Below, in pieces: positions 25,134-34,199 of a DNA stretch of 64,000 bases. The stretch is from an uncultured Dialister sp. (GTDB lineage: Bacteria > Bacillota > Negativicutes > Veillonellales > Dialisteraceae). Under the pieces are notes generated by a model. That model saw only the letters and a program-made list of their open reading frames with translations, was not told where the DNA came from and searched no databases. Both the position numbers and the translations under genes were made by a program. The stretch covers positions 9,750-73,749 of the forward strand of contig CAKQBK010000003.1 in NCBI GenBank assembly GCA_934216155.1. Direction: 5' to 3'. Every line of letters begins with the position of its first letter. Position 1 is the stretch's first letter.

Positions 25134-25158
25134 TGCGGCTTTGCAAAAGGAGTTTTTG
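25096..25158 (+). terminator. Large terminator or attenuator hairpin upstream of purE
   Basis: GACTCCTTTTGC pairs with GCAAAAGGAGT; inside, ACTATGCC pairs with GGCGTAGT. A T run follows (25153-25157). No second promoter is evident before purE, so expression of purE may depend on readthrough. Confidence 0.7.
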
Positions 25159-25194
25159 TTTTATGGCAAAGAGCTGTAGAGGGAGGAAATCATC

Positions 25195-25686
25195 ATGCAT
25201 GTAGGGATTGTTATGGGTAGTGATTCCGATTTGCCGGTCATGAAAAAGGCCTTTGGTATTTTGGATCAGTTTGGCGTGACCTATGACGTAACCATTGCTT
25301 CTGCGCACCGTACACCAAAGAAATTGGCTGAATTCGTGGCAGCAGAAGAAGAAAAAGGGGTAGGAGCTTTCATCGCTGGCGCTGGTATGGCAGCGGCACT
25401 GCCTGGTGTAGTAGCCAGTCTGACACTGAAACCAGTCATTGGGGTACCGCTTTCCGGTGCGAAATTGGACGGTATGGACGCTCTGTTTTCCATCGTGCAG
25501 ATGCCTTCTGGAATCCCGGTTGCAACCGTAGCCATTGATGGCACTAAAAATGCAGCCTTCCTGGCGGTAGAAATCGGCGCCGTTTCTGATAGAGAACTGT
25601 ATAGAAAATACAAAGAATACCGCGAAGAAGCAGCGGCAGAAATCTATCGGAAAGACGAAGTACTGCAGGAAGAACTGAAGAAATAA
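25195..25686 (+). CDS. purE: 5-(carboxyamino)imidazole ribonucleotide mutase
   Basis: 163 aa, normal for class I PurE. GSDSDLPVM at residues 8-16, SAHRTP with the catalytic His, and AGMAAALPGVVA are diagnostic. Converts N5-CAIR to CAIR in de novo purine synthesis; it normally works with PurK, which is not in this window. First gene of the purE-C-F-M-N-H-D cluster. AGGGAGGAAATCATC precedes the start. Confidence 0.95.
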   Translation: MHVGIVMGSDSDLPVMKKAFGILDQFGVTYDVTIASAHRTPKKLAEFVAAEEEKGVGAFIAGAGMAAALPGVVASLTLKPVIGVPLSGAKLDGMDALFSIVQMPSGIPVATVAIDGTKNAAFLAVEIGAVSDRELYRKYKEYREEAAAEIYRKDEVLQEELKK

Positions 25687-25721
25687 TGGGCTCCAGTAGC
25701 TACTAGTCCTTGATTTAAGAG

Positions 25722-25915
25722 AAGAAGGTTAGCCCTTCGGGCAGGTTATTAGCCATGATTTCGCTTGTTTCACAATAGCTGCTATGGATTGTCTAAAGGT
25801 TAAAAGGGGTTATGATATAACCTTTTATACCCTTTTTAACCTTGTAAGGAGCCATCATGTTGCAGTTGAGAAAGTAGGAATCTGTAGAATAATAACCTTT
25901 TAGCTAGTCGTTATA
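25722..25915. repeat. RC palindrome between purE and purC
   Basis: ggttagcccttcgggcaggt and aaggttaaaaggggttatga on the left; ataaccttttatacccttttt-type and gaataataaccttttagc on the right. Confidence 0.75.
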
Positions 25916-25951
25916 TTTCAAATGAATGAAAGTGTAAAAAGGAGATTTATC

Positions 25952-26815
25952 ATGAAAGAATACAAACCATTTAAATCCGGCAAAGTACGTGAACTGTATG
26001 ATCTGGGCGACAGCCTGGTGATGGTCTGCACCGACCGTATTTCTGCTTTTGATAACATTCTGAAATGCCCGATTCCGGAAAAAGGCTGCGTGCTGAACCG
26101 CATGTCCGAATTCTGGTTCAACCTGACCAAGGACATTGTGCCGAACCACATGATTTCCATCGATACCAAAGATATGCCAGAATTCTTCCAGACCAAAGAA
26201 TTTGAAGGCCGTTCCATGAAGACCCAGAAACTGAACATGATTCCAGTAGAATGCATTGTTCGTGGCTACATCACCGGTTCCGGCTGGGAAGGCTATCAGA
26301 AAGATGGCAAAGTTTGCGGCATCCAGCTGCCAGAAGGGCTGAAAGAATGCCAGAAGCTGCCACAGCCGATCTTCACTCCATCCACCAAAGCACCGGCTGG
26401 TGAACATGACCAGAATATTTCCATGGAAGAAGGAGAAGAATGGGTAAACAAGTTCTTCCCAGGAAAAGGCAAAGAATACATGGAAAAACTGTCTGAACTG
26501 ACCCTGGCTCTGTACAACAAGTGCGCTGATTATGCACTGGAAAGAGGCATCATCATCGCTGATACCAAGTTTGAATTTGGTCTTGATGAAGAAGGAAATA
26601 TCGTTCTGGGTGATGAAATGCTGACTCCAGATAACTCCCGTTTCTGGCCAGCCAAAGGCTATGAAGCCGGCCATGGACAGCCTTCCTATGATAAACAGTT
26701 TGTCAGAGATTACCTGAAAGCCAACCCAGGAGACACAGTTCCACAGGAAATCATCGACAAGACCATCGGCATTTACAAAGAAGCCTATGAACTCTTAACT
26801 GGTGAAAAGTTCTAA
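25952..26815 (+). CDS. purC: Phosphoribosylaminoimidazole-succinocarboxamide synthase (SAICAR synthase)
   Basis: 287 aa. GKVRELYDLGDSLVMVCTDR at the N-terminus binds ATP; NMIPVECIVRGYITGSGW, DTKFEFGLDEEG and DEMLTPDNSRFW are PurC signatures. Joins CAIR and aspartate with ATP. At 287 residues it is longer than the ~235-residue E. coli type and resembles the longer, eukaryote-like branch. Start MKEYKPFKSG at 25952 follows AAAGGAGATTTATC; an ATG 30 bp earlier lacks an RBS. Second gene of the cluster. Confidence 0.95.
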   Translation: MKEYKPFKSGKVRELYDLGDSLVMVCTDRISAFDNILKCPIPEKGCVLNRMSEFWFNLTKDIVPNHMISIDTKDMPEFFQTKEFEGRSMKTQKLNMIPVECIVRGYITGSGWEGYQKDGKVCGIQLPEGLKECQKLPQPIFTPSTKAPAGEHDQNISMEEGEEWVNKFFPGKGKEYMEKLSELTLALYNKCADYALERGIIIADTKFEFGLDEEGNIVLGDEMLTPDNSRFWPAKGYEAGHGQPSYDKQFVRDYLKANPGDTVPQEIIDKTIGIYKEAYELLTGEKF

Positions 26816-26821
26816 TTCTAA

Positions 26822-26893
26822 TTTGGTAGCTAGTGACTGGTGACCGGTGACTGGGAGTTTCCTAGTCACTGGTCACCAGTCACCAGTCACCCT
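26822..26893. repeat. RF palindrome between purC and purF
   Basis: gctagtgactggtgaccggt and gactgggag on the left, cctagtcactggtcaccagt and caccagtcacc on the right; almost the whole gap is palindrome. Confidence 0.8.
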
Positions 26894-26912
26894 GTTTAAA
26901 CAGGAGATAAGC

Positions 26913-28334
26913 ATGTACAAAAGTACAGAAATTTATGACGACAAGCCCCATGAAGAGTGTGGCGTCTTTGGCATCTTCGACCGTGACCTGTCTGCCGTTC
27001 ATGAAGTGTACTACGGCATTTTTGCCCTGCAGCACCGTGGACAGGAAAGTGCGGGCATCACCGTTACCGATGGCAAGGATATGGAAACATTCCGCGGTAT
27101 GGGTCTGGTGACCGAAGTGTTCCGCAATTTGCCAGAAAAAGAAGGCCATATCGGTATTGGCCATGTACGGTATTCCACCACCGGTTCTTCTATCCCGGCT
27201 AACGTACAGCCGCTGCAGGCAGATAGCATCGATGGTCCTATGGCATTGGCTCATAACGGGAACTTGGTCAATACCCTGAATCTGCGCCGCCGTTTGCTCT
27301 TGGAAGGTTCCACCTTTTCCACTTCGATGGATACGGAAGTCATCATCAAACTGCTTGCGAGAAGCCGTCGTCCGACCGAAGAAGAAAAATTTAAAGAATT
27401 GATGGATGAAATTCACGGTGCCTATGCCATTGTGGCTTGTACCAACAAAGCCCTCTACGGCTGCCGCGATCCATTCGGCTACCGTCCGCTGGTTTTGGGA
27501 AAAACAGAAACCGGCTGGGTATTGGCTTCTGAAACACCGGCGTTGGATGCTATTGATGCGGAATTTGTCAGAGATATCCTGCCAGGGGAAATCGTTTCTA
27601 TCGATGACAATGGAGTTCGCTCCACCATGTATTGCCCTGTAGATTCTCATAAACATGGCATCTGCTCTTTCGAATACATTTATTTCGCTCGTCCTGATTC
27701 CATCATGAACGGCCAGGATATTTACCAGGCTCGTCTAAACATGGGCAAAAAACTGTGGGAAGAAGCACAGTTTGATGGTGATGTAGTCATGAGTGTACCG
27801 GATTCTGGTAACGTGGCTGCTTTGGGATATGCCCAGGCTTCTGGCATTCCTTTCGTGGAAGGGCTGCTCAAAAATAAATACATGGGCCGTACCTTCATTC
27901 AGCCAGGACAGAAGAAACGTGAACGGGCTGTCCGTATGAAACTGAACCCGATCCGCATGAACGTGGAAGGCAAGCGAATCGTCTTAGTGGATGATTCCAT
28001 CGTTCGTGGCACCACCAGTGGCATTATTATCAACTTGCTCAGAAATGCAGGTGCCAAGGAAATTAAACTTTGCATCAGCTCTCCGCCTGTTAAGTATCCA
28101 TGCTTCTTCGGTATCGATACAGCAGAAAGAAAGCAGCTTATTGCAGCCAAATATTCGACAGAAGAAATCTGCAAAATGATCGGCGCCGATGCATTGCACT
28201 ACCTGTCCCAGGAAGGACTGGCAGAATCTATTTCCTGTATCAAGAAAGAAGATATGTGCTTCGCCTGCTTCGATGGGGTCTATCCGGAACACGTACCTCA
28301 TAACGGCCTGGGCACTATGGAAGATGAAGAATAA
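26913..28334 (+). CDS. purF: Amidophosphoribosyltransferase
   Basis: 473 aa. A propeptide of about 15 residues precedes Cys16 in EECGVFGIF, the Ntn nucleophile after cleavage. GIGHVRYSTTG, LAHNGNLVN and SMDTEVI belong to the glutaminase domain; VLVDDSIVRGTTSG is the PRPP loop. CSFEYIYFARPDS, YPCFFG and CFACFDG supply Cys residues for a 4Fe-4S cluster, as in the B. subtilis enzyme. Makes phosphoribosylamine from PRPP and glutamine, the committed step. The ATG at 26913 follows CAGGAGATAAGC. Confidence 0.96.
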   Translation: MYKSTEIYDDKPHEECGVFGIFDRDLSAVHEVYYGIFALQHRGQESAGITVTDGKDMETFRGMGLVTEVFRNLPEKEGHIGIGHVRYSTTGSSIPANVQPLQADSIDGPMALAHNGNLVNTLNLRRRLLLEGSTFSTSMDTEVIIKLLARSRRPTEEEKFKELMDEIHGAYAIVACTNKALYGCRDPFGYRPLVLGKTETGWVLASETPALDAIDAEFVRDILPGEIVSIDDNGVRSTMYCPVDSHKHGICSFEYIYFARPDSIMNGQDIYQARLNMGKKLWEEAQFDGDVVMSVPDSGNVAALGYAQASGIPFVEGLLKNKYMGRTFIQPGQKKRERAVRMKLNPIRMNVEGKRIVLVDDSIVRGTTSGIIINLLRNAGAKEIKLCISSPPVKYPCFFGIDTAERKQLIAAKYSTEEICKMIGADALHYLSQEGLAESISCIKKEDMCFACFDGVYPEHVPHNGLGTMEDEE

Positions 28335-28337
28335 AAT

Positions 28338-28495
28338 CAATTAGAAATGAGTAATGAGAAATGAGTAATGCTGGTGCGGCACATAACTTATGAAGTGCCG
28401 CAAAGAATATAAAATATTGAATAGAGCAGCGCTCCTTAATTTGTGCGCTGCATCCACAATTACTCCTTGCTCATTACTAATTGCTCATTAATTTG
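28338..28495. repeat. RB-type palindrome between purF and purM
   Basis: ttagaaatgagtaatgagaa and tgcggcacataacttatgaa on the left; gtgcgctgcatccacaatta and attgctcattaatt on the right. Confidence 0.75.
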
Positions 28496-28504
28496 GAGGA
28501 TTTT

Positions 28505-29566
28505 ATGAATAGTAAGAAAAAGGGTCTGACCTATGCAGAAGCTGGCGTAGATATCGACGCTGGTGAAAGAGAAGTCGAACTGATTAAAAAATCCGTACAG
28601 GCTACCTATACCCGTGGCGTCATGGGCGATCTGGGTGGTTTCGGCGGTCTGTTCCGTCTGAAAGATGAACTGTCTGATGACCCGATTCTGGTTTCTGGTA
28701 CCGATGGGGTAGGAACCAAGCTGCGTTTGGCTATTGAAATGGGTATCCATGATACCATTGGTCAGGACTGCGTTGCTATGAGTGTCAACGATGTACTGGT
28801 TCAGGGCGCACGTCCGCTGTTCTTCCTGGACTACATCGCTACTGGCAAATTGGAACCGGAATTGATGGCAGAAATCGTGAAAGGTGTAGCCAATGCGTGC
28901 ATCGAATCTGGTTGTGCTCTCCTGGGCGGGGAAACTGCAGAAATGGCTGGTTTCTATGCCAAAGGTGATTATGATGTAGCTGGTTTTGCCGTAGGTATCG
29001 TAGATCGCAAAGACATCATCACCGGCGAAGATATTTCTGAAGGCGATGTCATCCTGGGCCTGCCGTCCACTGGGGTTCATTCCAATGGATATTCCCTGGT
29101 TCGTCGTATCATCCAGGACAATGGACTGTCTTTGAAAGAAACCTATGAAGGATTTGATAAACCGCTGGGCGAAGTGCTGCTCACTCCGACCCGCCTGTAT
29201 CCGAAGCCGGTGTTGCCGGTACTGAAGGACACCAAGGTGAATGGCATGGTTCATATCACTGGCGGCGGTTTCTATGACAATATTCCTCGCGTGCTGCCAG
29301 AAGGCACTAGAGCAGTGCTCGATGCAGACAAATGGCCCATGCTTCCTGTATTCCCATTCCTGATGAAACAGGGCGGCGTGGAAGCTCATGAAATGTATCG
29401 TACCTATAACTGCGGTCTGGGAATGCTGCTCATTATGAAGCGGGAAGAAGCAGAAAAGGCGAAAGAAATTCTGGCTTCCATCAATGAACCGGTTTACGAA
29501 GTGGGCGAAATTACCAAAGGTGACCAGGATGTGATCGTAACAGGTGGTCTTTTCCATGAAGAATAA
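28505..29566 (+). CDS. purM: Phosphoribosylformylglycinamidine cyclo-ligase (AIR synthase)
   Basis: 353 aa. LTYAEAGVDIDAGE, GGFGGLFRL, SGTDGVGTKL, DCVAMSVNDVLVQGA, GGETAEM and GLPSTGVHSNGYSLVR are all PurM motifs. ATP-dependent ring closure of FGAM to AIR. Start MNSKKK at 28505 follows TTTGGAGGATTTT. Overlaps purN by 11 bp. PurL, PurS and PurQ, which make its substrate, are not in the window. Confidence 0.96.
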   Translation: MNSKKKGLTYAEAGVDIDAGEREVELIKKSVQATYTRGVMGDLGGFGGLFRLKDELSDDPILVSGTDGVGTKLRLAIEMGIHDTIGQDCVAMSVNDVLVQGARPLFFLDYIATGKLEPELMAEIVKGVANACIESGCALLGGETAEMAGFYAKGDYDVAGFAVGIVDRKDIITGEDISEGDVILGLPSTGVHSNGYSLVRRIIQDNGLSLKETYEGFDKPLGEVLLTPTRLYPKPVLPVLKDTKVNGMVHITGGGFYDNIPRVLPEGTRAVLDADKWPMLPVFPFLMKQGGVEAHEMYRTYNCGLGMLLIMKREEAEKAKEILASINEPVYEVGEITKGDQDVIVTGGLFHEE

Positions 29567-30179
29567 AAAAAGAATTCTGATTTTTGCATCCGGACGTGGT
29601 TCCAATGCAGAAGCCATCCATGAAGCGACTGTCAATGGCACCGTCAATGGCGAAGTGGTAGGCGTCATTTGCGACCATGGCGATGCCCAGGTGCTGGAAC
29701 GGGCCAAACGGTGGAACGTTCCCACCACCGTATTGGAACGGAAAGCCTTTGATTCCAAAGAGGCTTTCAATGCCGCTATTTTGGAAGCAGCGAAATCCTA
29801 TACACCAGACTTGATTTGCCTGGCTGGTTATATGAGAATCTGTGGGGAAGACTTGGTAAACGCATTCCCCAATCAGATCATCAATATCCATCCCGCCCTT
29901 CTCCCCAGCTTCCGTGGACTCCATGCCCAGCGGCAGGCTGTAGAAGCAGGCGTGAAAGTGGCAGGATGTACGGTTCATTTCGTAGGCACTGGTTTGGACG
30001 ATGGTCCTATCATTACCCAGGTGGCAGTACCGGTTTATGATGACGATACAGAAGACACCTTGGCAGACCGGATTCTTCAGCAAGAACATCCAGCCTATGT
30101 ACGGGCTGTCACAGCCTATTGCAATGATGCACTTCACATCGAAGGGCACCATGTATCGGGAATGCATACAAAGCAGTGA
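29556..30179 (+). CDS. purN: Phosphoribosylglycinamide formyltransferase
   Basis: 207 aa. GRGSNAEAI binds the phosphoribosyl group, LAGYMRI and NIHPALLPSF contain the catalytic Asn-His, and HFVGTGLDDGPII the Asp. Transfers formyl from 10-formyl-THF to GAR. The ATG overlaps the end of purM by 11 bp, indicating translational coupling. Its last codon and stop (CAG TGA) coincide with the beginning of an RB repeat arm. Confidence 0.95.
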   Translation: MKNKKRILIFASGRGSNAEAIHEATVNGTVNGEVVGVICDHGDAQVLERAKRWNVPTTVLERKAFDSKEAFNAAILEAAKSYTPDLICLAGYMRICGEDLVNAFPNQIINIHPALLPSFRGLHAQRQAVEAGVKVAGCTVHFVGTGLDDGPIITQVAVPVYDDDTEDTLADRILQQEHPAYVRAVTAYCNDALHIEGHHVSGMHTKQ

Positions 30180-30478
30180 GAAGTTAGAAGTGAGAAGTTA
30201 GAAAAGAGACTAGGTTGAAGTAGTAAACGGTTAGCAGTAGGCCGTTGGCGGTACCTTGCATCGTCATTTCGACCGATGGGATTTGTGCTTTATGGTTTAT
30301 CGCTTTTTTTCTACTATGTTAGAAAAAAGTGGAGAAATGTTATGATGCTAGTGAGGCTAGCGTTGATTGGCAGATTCGGGAAACCTGAGCAACCTGAGAA
30401 CCCTGAGTAACTTGAGCAATCTGTAATTTCTAGCGAATTTATACCTACTAACGCAAAACATTAGCAGCATTGAGATAA
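30180..30478. repeat. RB, RD and RA fragments between purN and purH
   Basis: 30177-30205 RB arm; about 30255-30345 half RD (atttcgaccgatgggatttg, aaagtggagaaatg); 30352-30478 right half of RA (cgggaaacctgagcaacctg, then ctactaacgcaaaacattag). The 312-bp gap has no coding potential. Confidence 0.65.
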
Positions 30479-30491
30479 GAAGGAGGAAAAC

Positions 30492-32033
30492 ATGACAATC
30501 AAAAGAGCGCTTATCAGCGTATCTGATAAAACTGGCGTCATTGAATTTGCCAAAGGTCTTCATGAACTGGGCGTAGAAATTATTTCTACTGGCGGCACTA
30601 TGAAAGCCATTGCAGACGCTGGCATTCCGGTGAAATCTGTTTCTGAAGTGACCGGATTTCCGGAAATGATGGATGGCAGAGTAAAGACACTGCATCCAAA
30701 AATTCACGGTGGCATTCTGGCCATTCGTGACAATCCAGAACATGTGAAAGCTATGAAAGAACATGGCATCACCGGCATTGACCTGGTAGCTGTGAATCTG
30801 TATCCGTTCCGTGAAACCATTGCAAAACCGAACGTCACTCGTGCAGAAGCTATCGAAAATATCGATATCGGCGGCCCATCTATGGTTCGTGCCGCTGCAA
30901 AGAACTACAAATATGTAGCCATTGTGGTCGATCCATCCCAGTATGGTGATATCCTGGAAAGAATCAAGACGGATACACTGACCGAAGATTTCCGTCTGGC
31001 ACTGTCCAGAAAAGCATTCCTCCACACCGGACTGTATGATTGTGCCATCGCTGATTACCTGACCAAGGAAGTCAACGGGGACCATGACGTACTACCTGAT
31101 GTGTACAGCCATGCCTATGTGAAGGTACAGGACCTGCGTTACGGTGAAAACCCGCACCAGAAGGCTGCTTTCTACAAAGACCCGGAAGTCAAAGGCGGTA
31201 TTGCCGATGCCAAACAGCTTCATGGCAAAGAACTGTCTTACAACAACATCGTAGATATGGAAGCCGCTTGGGACTTGGCTTCTGAATGGAAAGACCAGCC
31301 TGCCTGCGCTATTATCAAACACACCAATCCATGTGGCTGTGCCCTTGGCGAAAGTGCTCTCGATGCGTTCCAGAAAGCCTTTGCAGCAGACAGCAAATCT
31401 GCTTTCGGTGGTATCGTAGCTATGAACCGGGAATGCGATAAGGAAACAGCAGAAGCTATGAAACCGATTTTCTTTGAAGTCATCATGGCTCCGAAATTCT
31501 CTCAGGAAGCTTTTGATATTCTTTCCACCAAGAAAAATATCCGTCTCATCGAAGTACCAGCTTTGACTCATGAAGAACTGCAGGTACACAAAGTATCCGG
31601 CGGCCTTCTGGTACAGACCCAAGATAACAGCACTGAAACCAGAGCGGATTGCAAAGTAGTGACCAACCGCGCTCCGACCGAAGAAGAATGGAAAGCACTG
31701 GAATTTGCTTGGGTTATTGTTAAACACGTCAAATCCAATGCCATTGTTCTCACCAACAAAGACACCACCTTGGGCGTCGGCGCTGGTCAGATGAATCGTG
31801 TCGGTTCTGCCGATATCGCTATTGCAGAAGCTGGCGAAAAAGCCAAAGGCTCCGTCATGAGCTCCGATGCGTTCTTCCCCTTCGGTGATACCATCGAAGC
31901 GGCAGGCAAAGCAGGCATCACCGCTGTCATCCAGCCTGGCGGATCTATCCGTGACCAGGAATCCATCGACATGGCTAACAAGTACGGCATCGCCATGGTC
32001 TTCACTGGACATAGACATTTCAGACATAGTTAA
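30492..32033 (+). CDS. purH: Bifunctional AICAR transformylase / IMP cyclohydrolase
   Basis: 513 aa. The MGS-like IMP cyclohydrolase domain covers residues 1-200 (ALISVSDKTGVIEFAKGL, STGGTMKAI, GRVKTLHPKIHGG); the transformylase domain follows with RYGENPHQKAAF, IIKHTNPCGCA and KSNAIVLTNKDTTLGVGAGQ. Catalyses the last two steps to IMP. AAGGAGGAAAAC precedes the ATG. Length is normal. Confidence 0.96.
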   Translation: MTIKRALISVSDKTGVIEFAKGLHELGVEIISTGGTMKAIADAGIPVKSVSEVTGFPEMMDGRVKTLHPKIHGGILAIRDNPEHVKAMKEHGITGIDLVAVNLYPFRETIAKPNVTRAEAIENIDIGGPSMVRAAAKNYKYVAIVVDPSQYGDILERIKTDTLTEDFRLALSRKAFLHTGLYDCAIADYLTKEVNGDHDVLPDVYSHAYVKVQDLRYGENPHQKAAFYKDPEVKGGIADAKQLHGKELSYNNIVDMEAAWDLASEWKDQPACAIIKHTNPCGCALGESALDAFQKAFAADSKSAFGGIVAMNRECDKETAEAMKPIFFEVIMAPKFSQEAFDILSTKKNIRLIEVPALTHEELQVHKVSGGLLVQTQDNSTETRADCKVVTNRAPTEEEWKALEFAWVIVKHVKSNAIVLTNKDTTLGVGAGQMNRVGSADIAIAEAGEKAKGSVMSSDAFFPFGDTIEAAGKAGITAVIQPGGSIRDQESIDMANKYGIAMVFTGHRHFRHS

Positions 32034-32039
32034 TTATAG

Positions 32040-32145
32040 TAGGCAGTTAACAGTTTATAGTTTACAGTTTATAGTTTACAGTTAACAGTTTACAGTTAAC
32101 GGATAACTGTAAACCGTAAACCGTAAACCGTTAACCGTCTACTAA
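32040..32145. repeat. RG palindrome between purH and purD
   Basis: ggcagttaacagtttatagt and gttaacagtttacagttaac on the left; ggataactgtaaaccgtaaa and ccgttaaccgtctac on the right. Confidence 0.8.
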
Positions 32146-32157
32146 AAAGGAGTACAT

Positions 32158-33435
32158 ATGAGAGTATTAGTGATTGGAAACGGCGGCAGAGAGCATGCGC
32201 TTTGTTGGCGACTGGCACAAAGTCCATCCGTATCTGAAGTCTATACCATTCCGGGAAGCGATGGCATGAGCGATGTAGCCACACCGATTCCGGTGAAAGG
32301 GACAGAAGATATTTTGGACTTTGCCCGTCTGATGCAAGTGGACCTCACCGTAGCCGGACCAGAAACGGTTCTAACCGAAGGCTTGGCTGACCAGTTTGCT
32401 GAACAGGGCATGGCTTTCTTTGGACCCTCTCGCTTGGCAGCACGCATCGAAGGTTCCAAAGGATTTGCTAAAAATCTGATGAAGAAATACGGCATTCCGA
32501 CCGCTGCCTATGAAGTCTTTGACGACGAAGACAAAGCCGTGGCTTATTTGAAAGCCAATCAGAAATATCCGATCGTTATCAAAGCCGATGGCCTCGCTGC
32601 CGGCAAGGGCGTTATCATTGCCCAAACCGAAGAAGAAGCCATCGAAACCGTGAAAGATATGCTGGAGGGCCATACCTTCAGTGGCGCTGGTCGTTCTGTA
32701 GTTATCGAAGAATTTATGGAAGGCGAAGAAGCCAGCGTTCTCTGCTTCTGCGATGGCACCACCGTGGTGCCTATGGTATCTTCTCAGGACCATAAACGTA
32801 TTTTTGACGGTGACAGAGGTCCAAACACCGGCGGCATGGGTGCCTATGCTCCGGCACCGGTAATGACCAAAGAAATGACAGAAGAAGTGAATGTCCGCAT
32901 TCTTCGTCCTATCGTGAGCGCTATGCGTAAAGAAGGATATCCATTCAAAGGATGCCTCTATGCAGGCCTCATGATTACCGAAGAAGGACCGAAAGTGGTA
33001 GAATTTAACTGCCGCTTCGGCGATCCGGAAACAGAAGCCGTTCTGCCTCTCTTTGATGGAGACCTGGCAGAAGTGATGCTCGATTGCGTCTACGGTCGTC
33101 TCCGCGATGAAGACGTGAAATGGAAAAAAGGCTGCGCCGTTGACGTGGTCATTGCCTCCGAAGGCTACCCCGCTTCTCATTCTTCTGGTGAAGTCATCAC
33201 CGGCATTGAAGAAGCTAAGAAAACAGGTTGCCAGATTTTCCACGCAGGGACTGTCAAGAAAGACGGGAAATATGTGGTCAATGGTGGCCGCGTGCTGAAC
33301 GTAGTTGCCGTAGCACCTACCCTGGCAGAAGCGAAAGCCAAAGCCTATGAAGGGGTACAGAAAATTGCTTGGCGTGGCATGCAGTATCGTAAAGATATTG
33401 CCGATAAAGGCTTGCGTCATCTGGAAAAACAGTAA
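32158..33435 (+). CDS. purD: Phosphoribosylamine-glycine ligase (GAR synthetase)
   Basis: 425 aa, ATP-grasp enzyme. VIGNGGREHALCW at residues 5-17, GPSRLAARIEGSK, IKADGLAAGKGV, GPNTGGMGAYAP and FNCRFGDPETEAVL are PurD signatures. Joins phosphoribosylamine and glycine. Last gene of the cluster; a terminator follows at 33517-33576. AAAGGAGTACAT precedes the start. Confidence 0.96.
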   Translation: MRVLVIGNGGREHALCWRLAQSPSVSEVYTIPGSDGMSDVATPIPVKGTEDILDFARLMQVDLTVAGPETVLTEGLADQFAEQGMAFFGPSRLAARIEGSKGFAKNLMKKYGIPTAAYEVFDDEDKAVAYLKANQKYPIVIKADGLAAGKGVIIAQTEEEAIETVKDMLEGHTFSGAGRSVVIEEFMEGEEASVLCFCDGTTVVPMVSSQDHKRIFDGDRGPNTGGMGAYAPAPVMTKEMTEEVNVRILRPIVSAMRKEGYPFKGCLYAGLMITEEGPKVVEFNCRFGDPETEAVLPLFDGDLAEVMLDCVYGRLRDEDVKWKKGCAVDVVIASEGYPASHSSGEVITGIEEAKKTGCQIFHAGTVKKDGKYVVNGGRVLNVVAVAPTLAEAKAKAYEGVQKIAWRGMQYRKDIADKGLRHLEKQ

Positions 33436-33516
33436 TTGGGGATTAGGGATTGGTAGCTAGGGATTAGGAGCTATTTTCCTGGCTTGCAAGTACCTGTTTC
33501 ATGATTGTAACAACAA

Positions 33517-33576
33517 AGGCTATACAAGGCTGTGGGAAATCAACGATTTCTTACTTGACCTTGTATAGCTTTTTTC
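33517..33576 (+). terminator. Terminator of the purine cluster
   Basis: GGCTATACAAGG pairs with CCTTGTATAGC and is followed by TTTTTTC. Confidence 0.8.
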
Positions 33577-33611
33577 TTATTACTCATACTTCCCAATTTA
33601 GAAAGGGCATT

Positions 33612-34085
33612 TTACATTGATACGCTCTGGTCTCAAATGGTATTAAAACAAATAACAAATCCATTTATACACCAATAAACATTAGCGCTTTCATTGAGGC
33701 GTCATTTCGACCGGTCGTATTTGTGCTTGATGGTACAAAAGTAATGAAACTGGATGTGTAGGAGAGTGGAGAAATCTCGACGCACTAGTGGGAAGGGCTT
33801 TCTGATTCAAATCATAACGGTGAAACAACACTTCGAGCAAAGCGAGGAACGCAGCACTAACGAGCTGCCATGATATATGCTATCAAGCCCTTTCCGCTAG
33901 TGCTGCGAGATTTCTCCACTCAGGGATCCAAATCCATTTATACCTTCTTTTTTATTTCGCACAAATGTGATCGGTTGAAATGACGCTACGATGAAATCTT
34001 TTGTGTCAATTGGAGCAGAATGGATTGGCTGTTTGCTTTAAATACCATTGGAGACCAGCGTTATATCAATGTGAAATGAGATTTT
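33612..34085. repeat. RD palindrome nested inside another large palindrome
   Basis: Outer arms: acattgatacgctctggtct, aaatggtattaaaacaaata on the left and ttgctttaaataccattgga, gaccagcgttatatcaatgt on the right. The inner 33690-33995 is a full RD copy with tttcgaccggtcgtatttgt, cactagtgggaagggctttc and the complementary half. Fills the purD-34200 gap. Confidence 0.8.
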
Positions 34086-34199
34086 AAGGGTGGGAAGTTT
34101 GAGTTATTATTTCTTAAGTTGAAATAATAATCGATTTTTCTATGCGAAATTTGATACAATAAAAAATAGATTAGGTATTTCTTTATAAGGAGGCAGGTT

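Noticed and set aside
24700..25195. Guanine, ZTP or THF riboswitch before purE
   Set aside because: None of the conserved cores I know for these classes could be found in the leader; a covariance search is still needed.
28460..29770. Minus-strand open frame across purM and purN
   Set aside because: Antisense shadow; both plus-strand genes have clear motifs.
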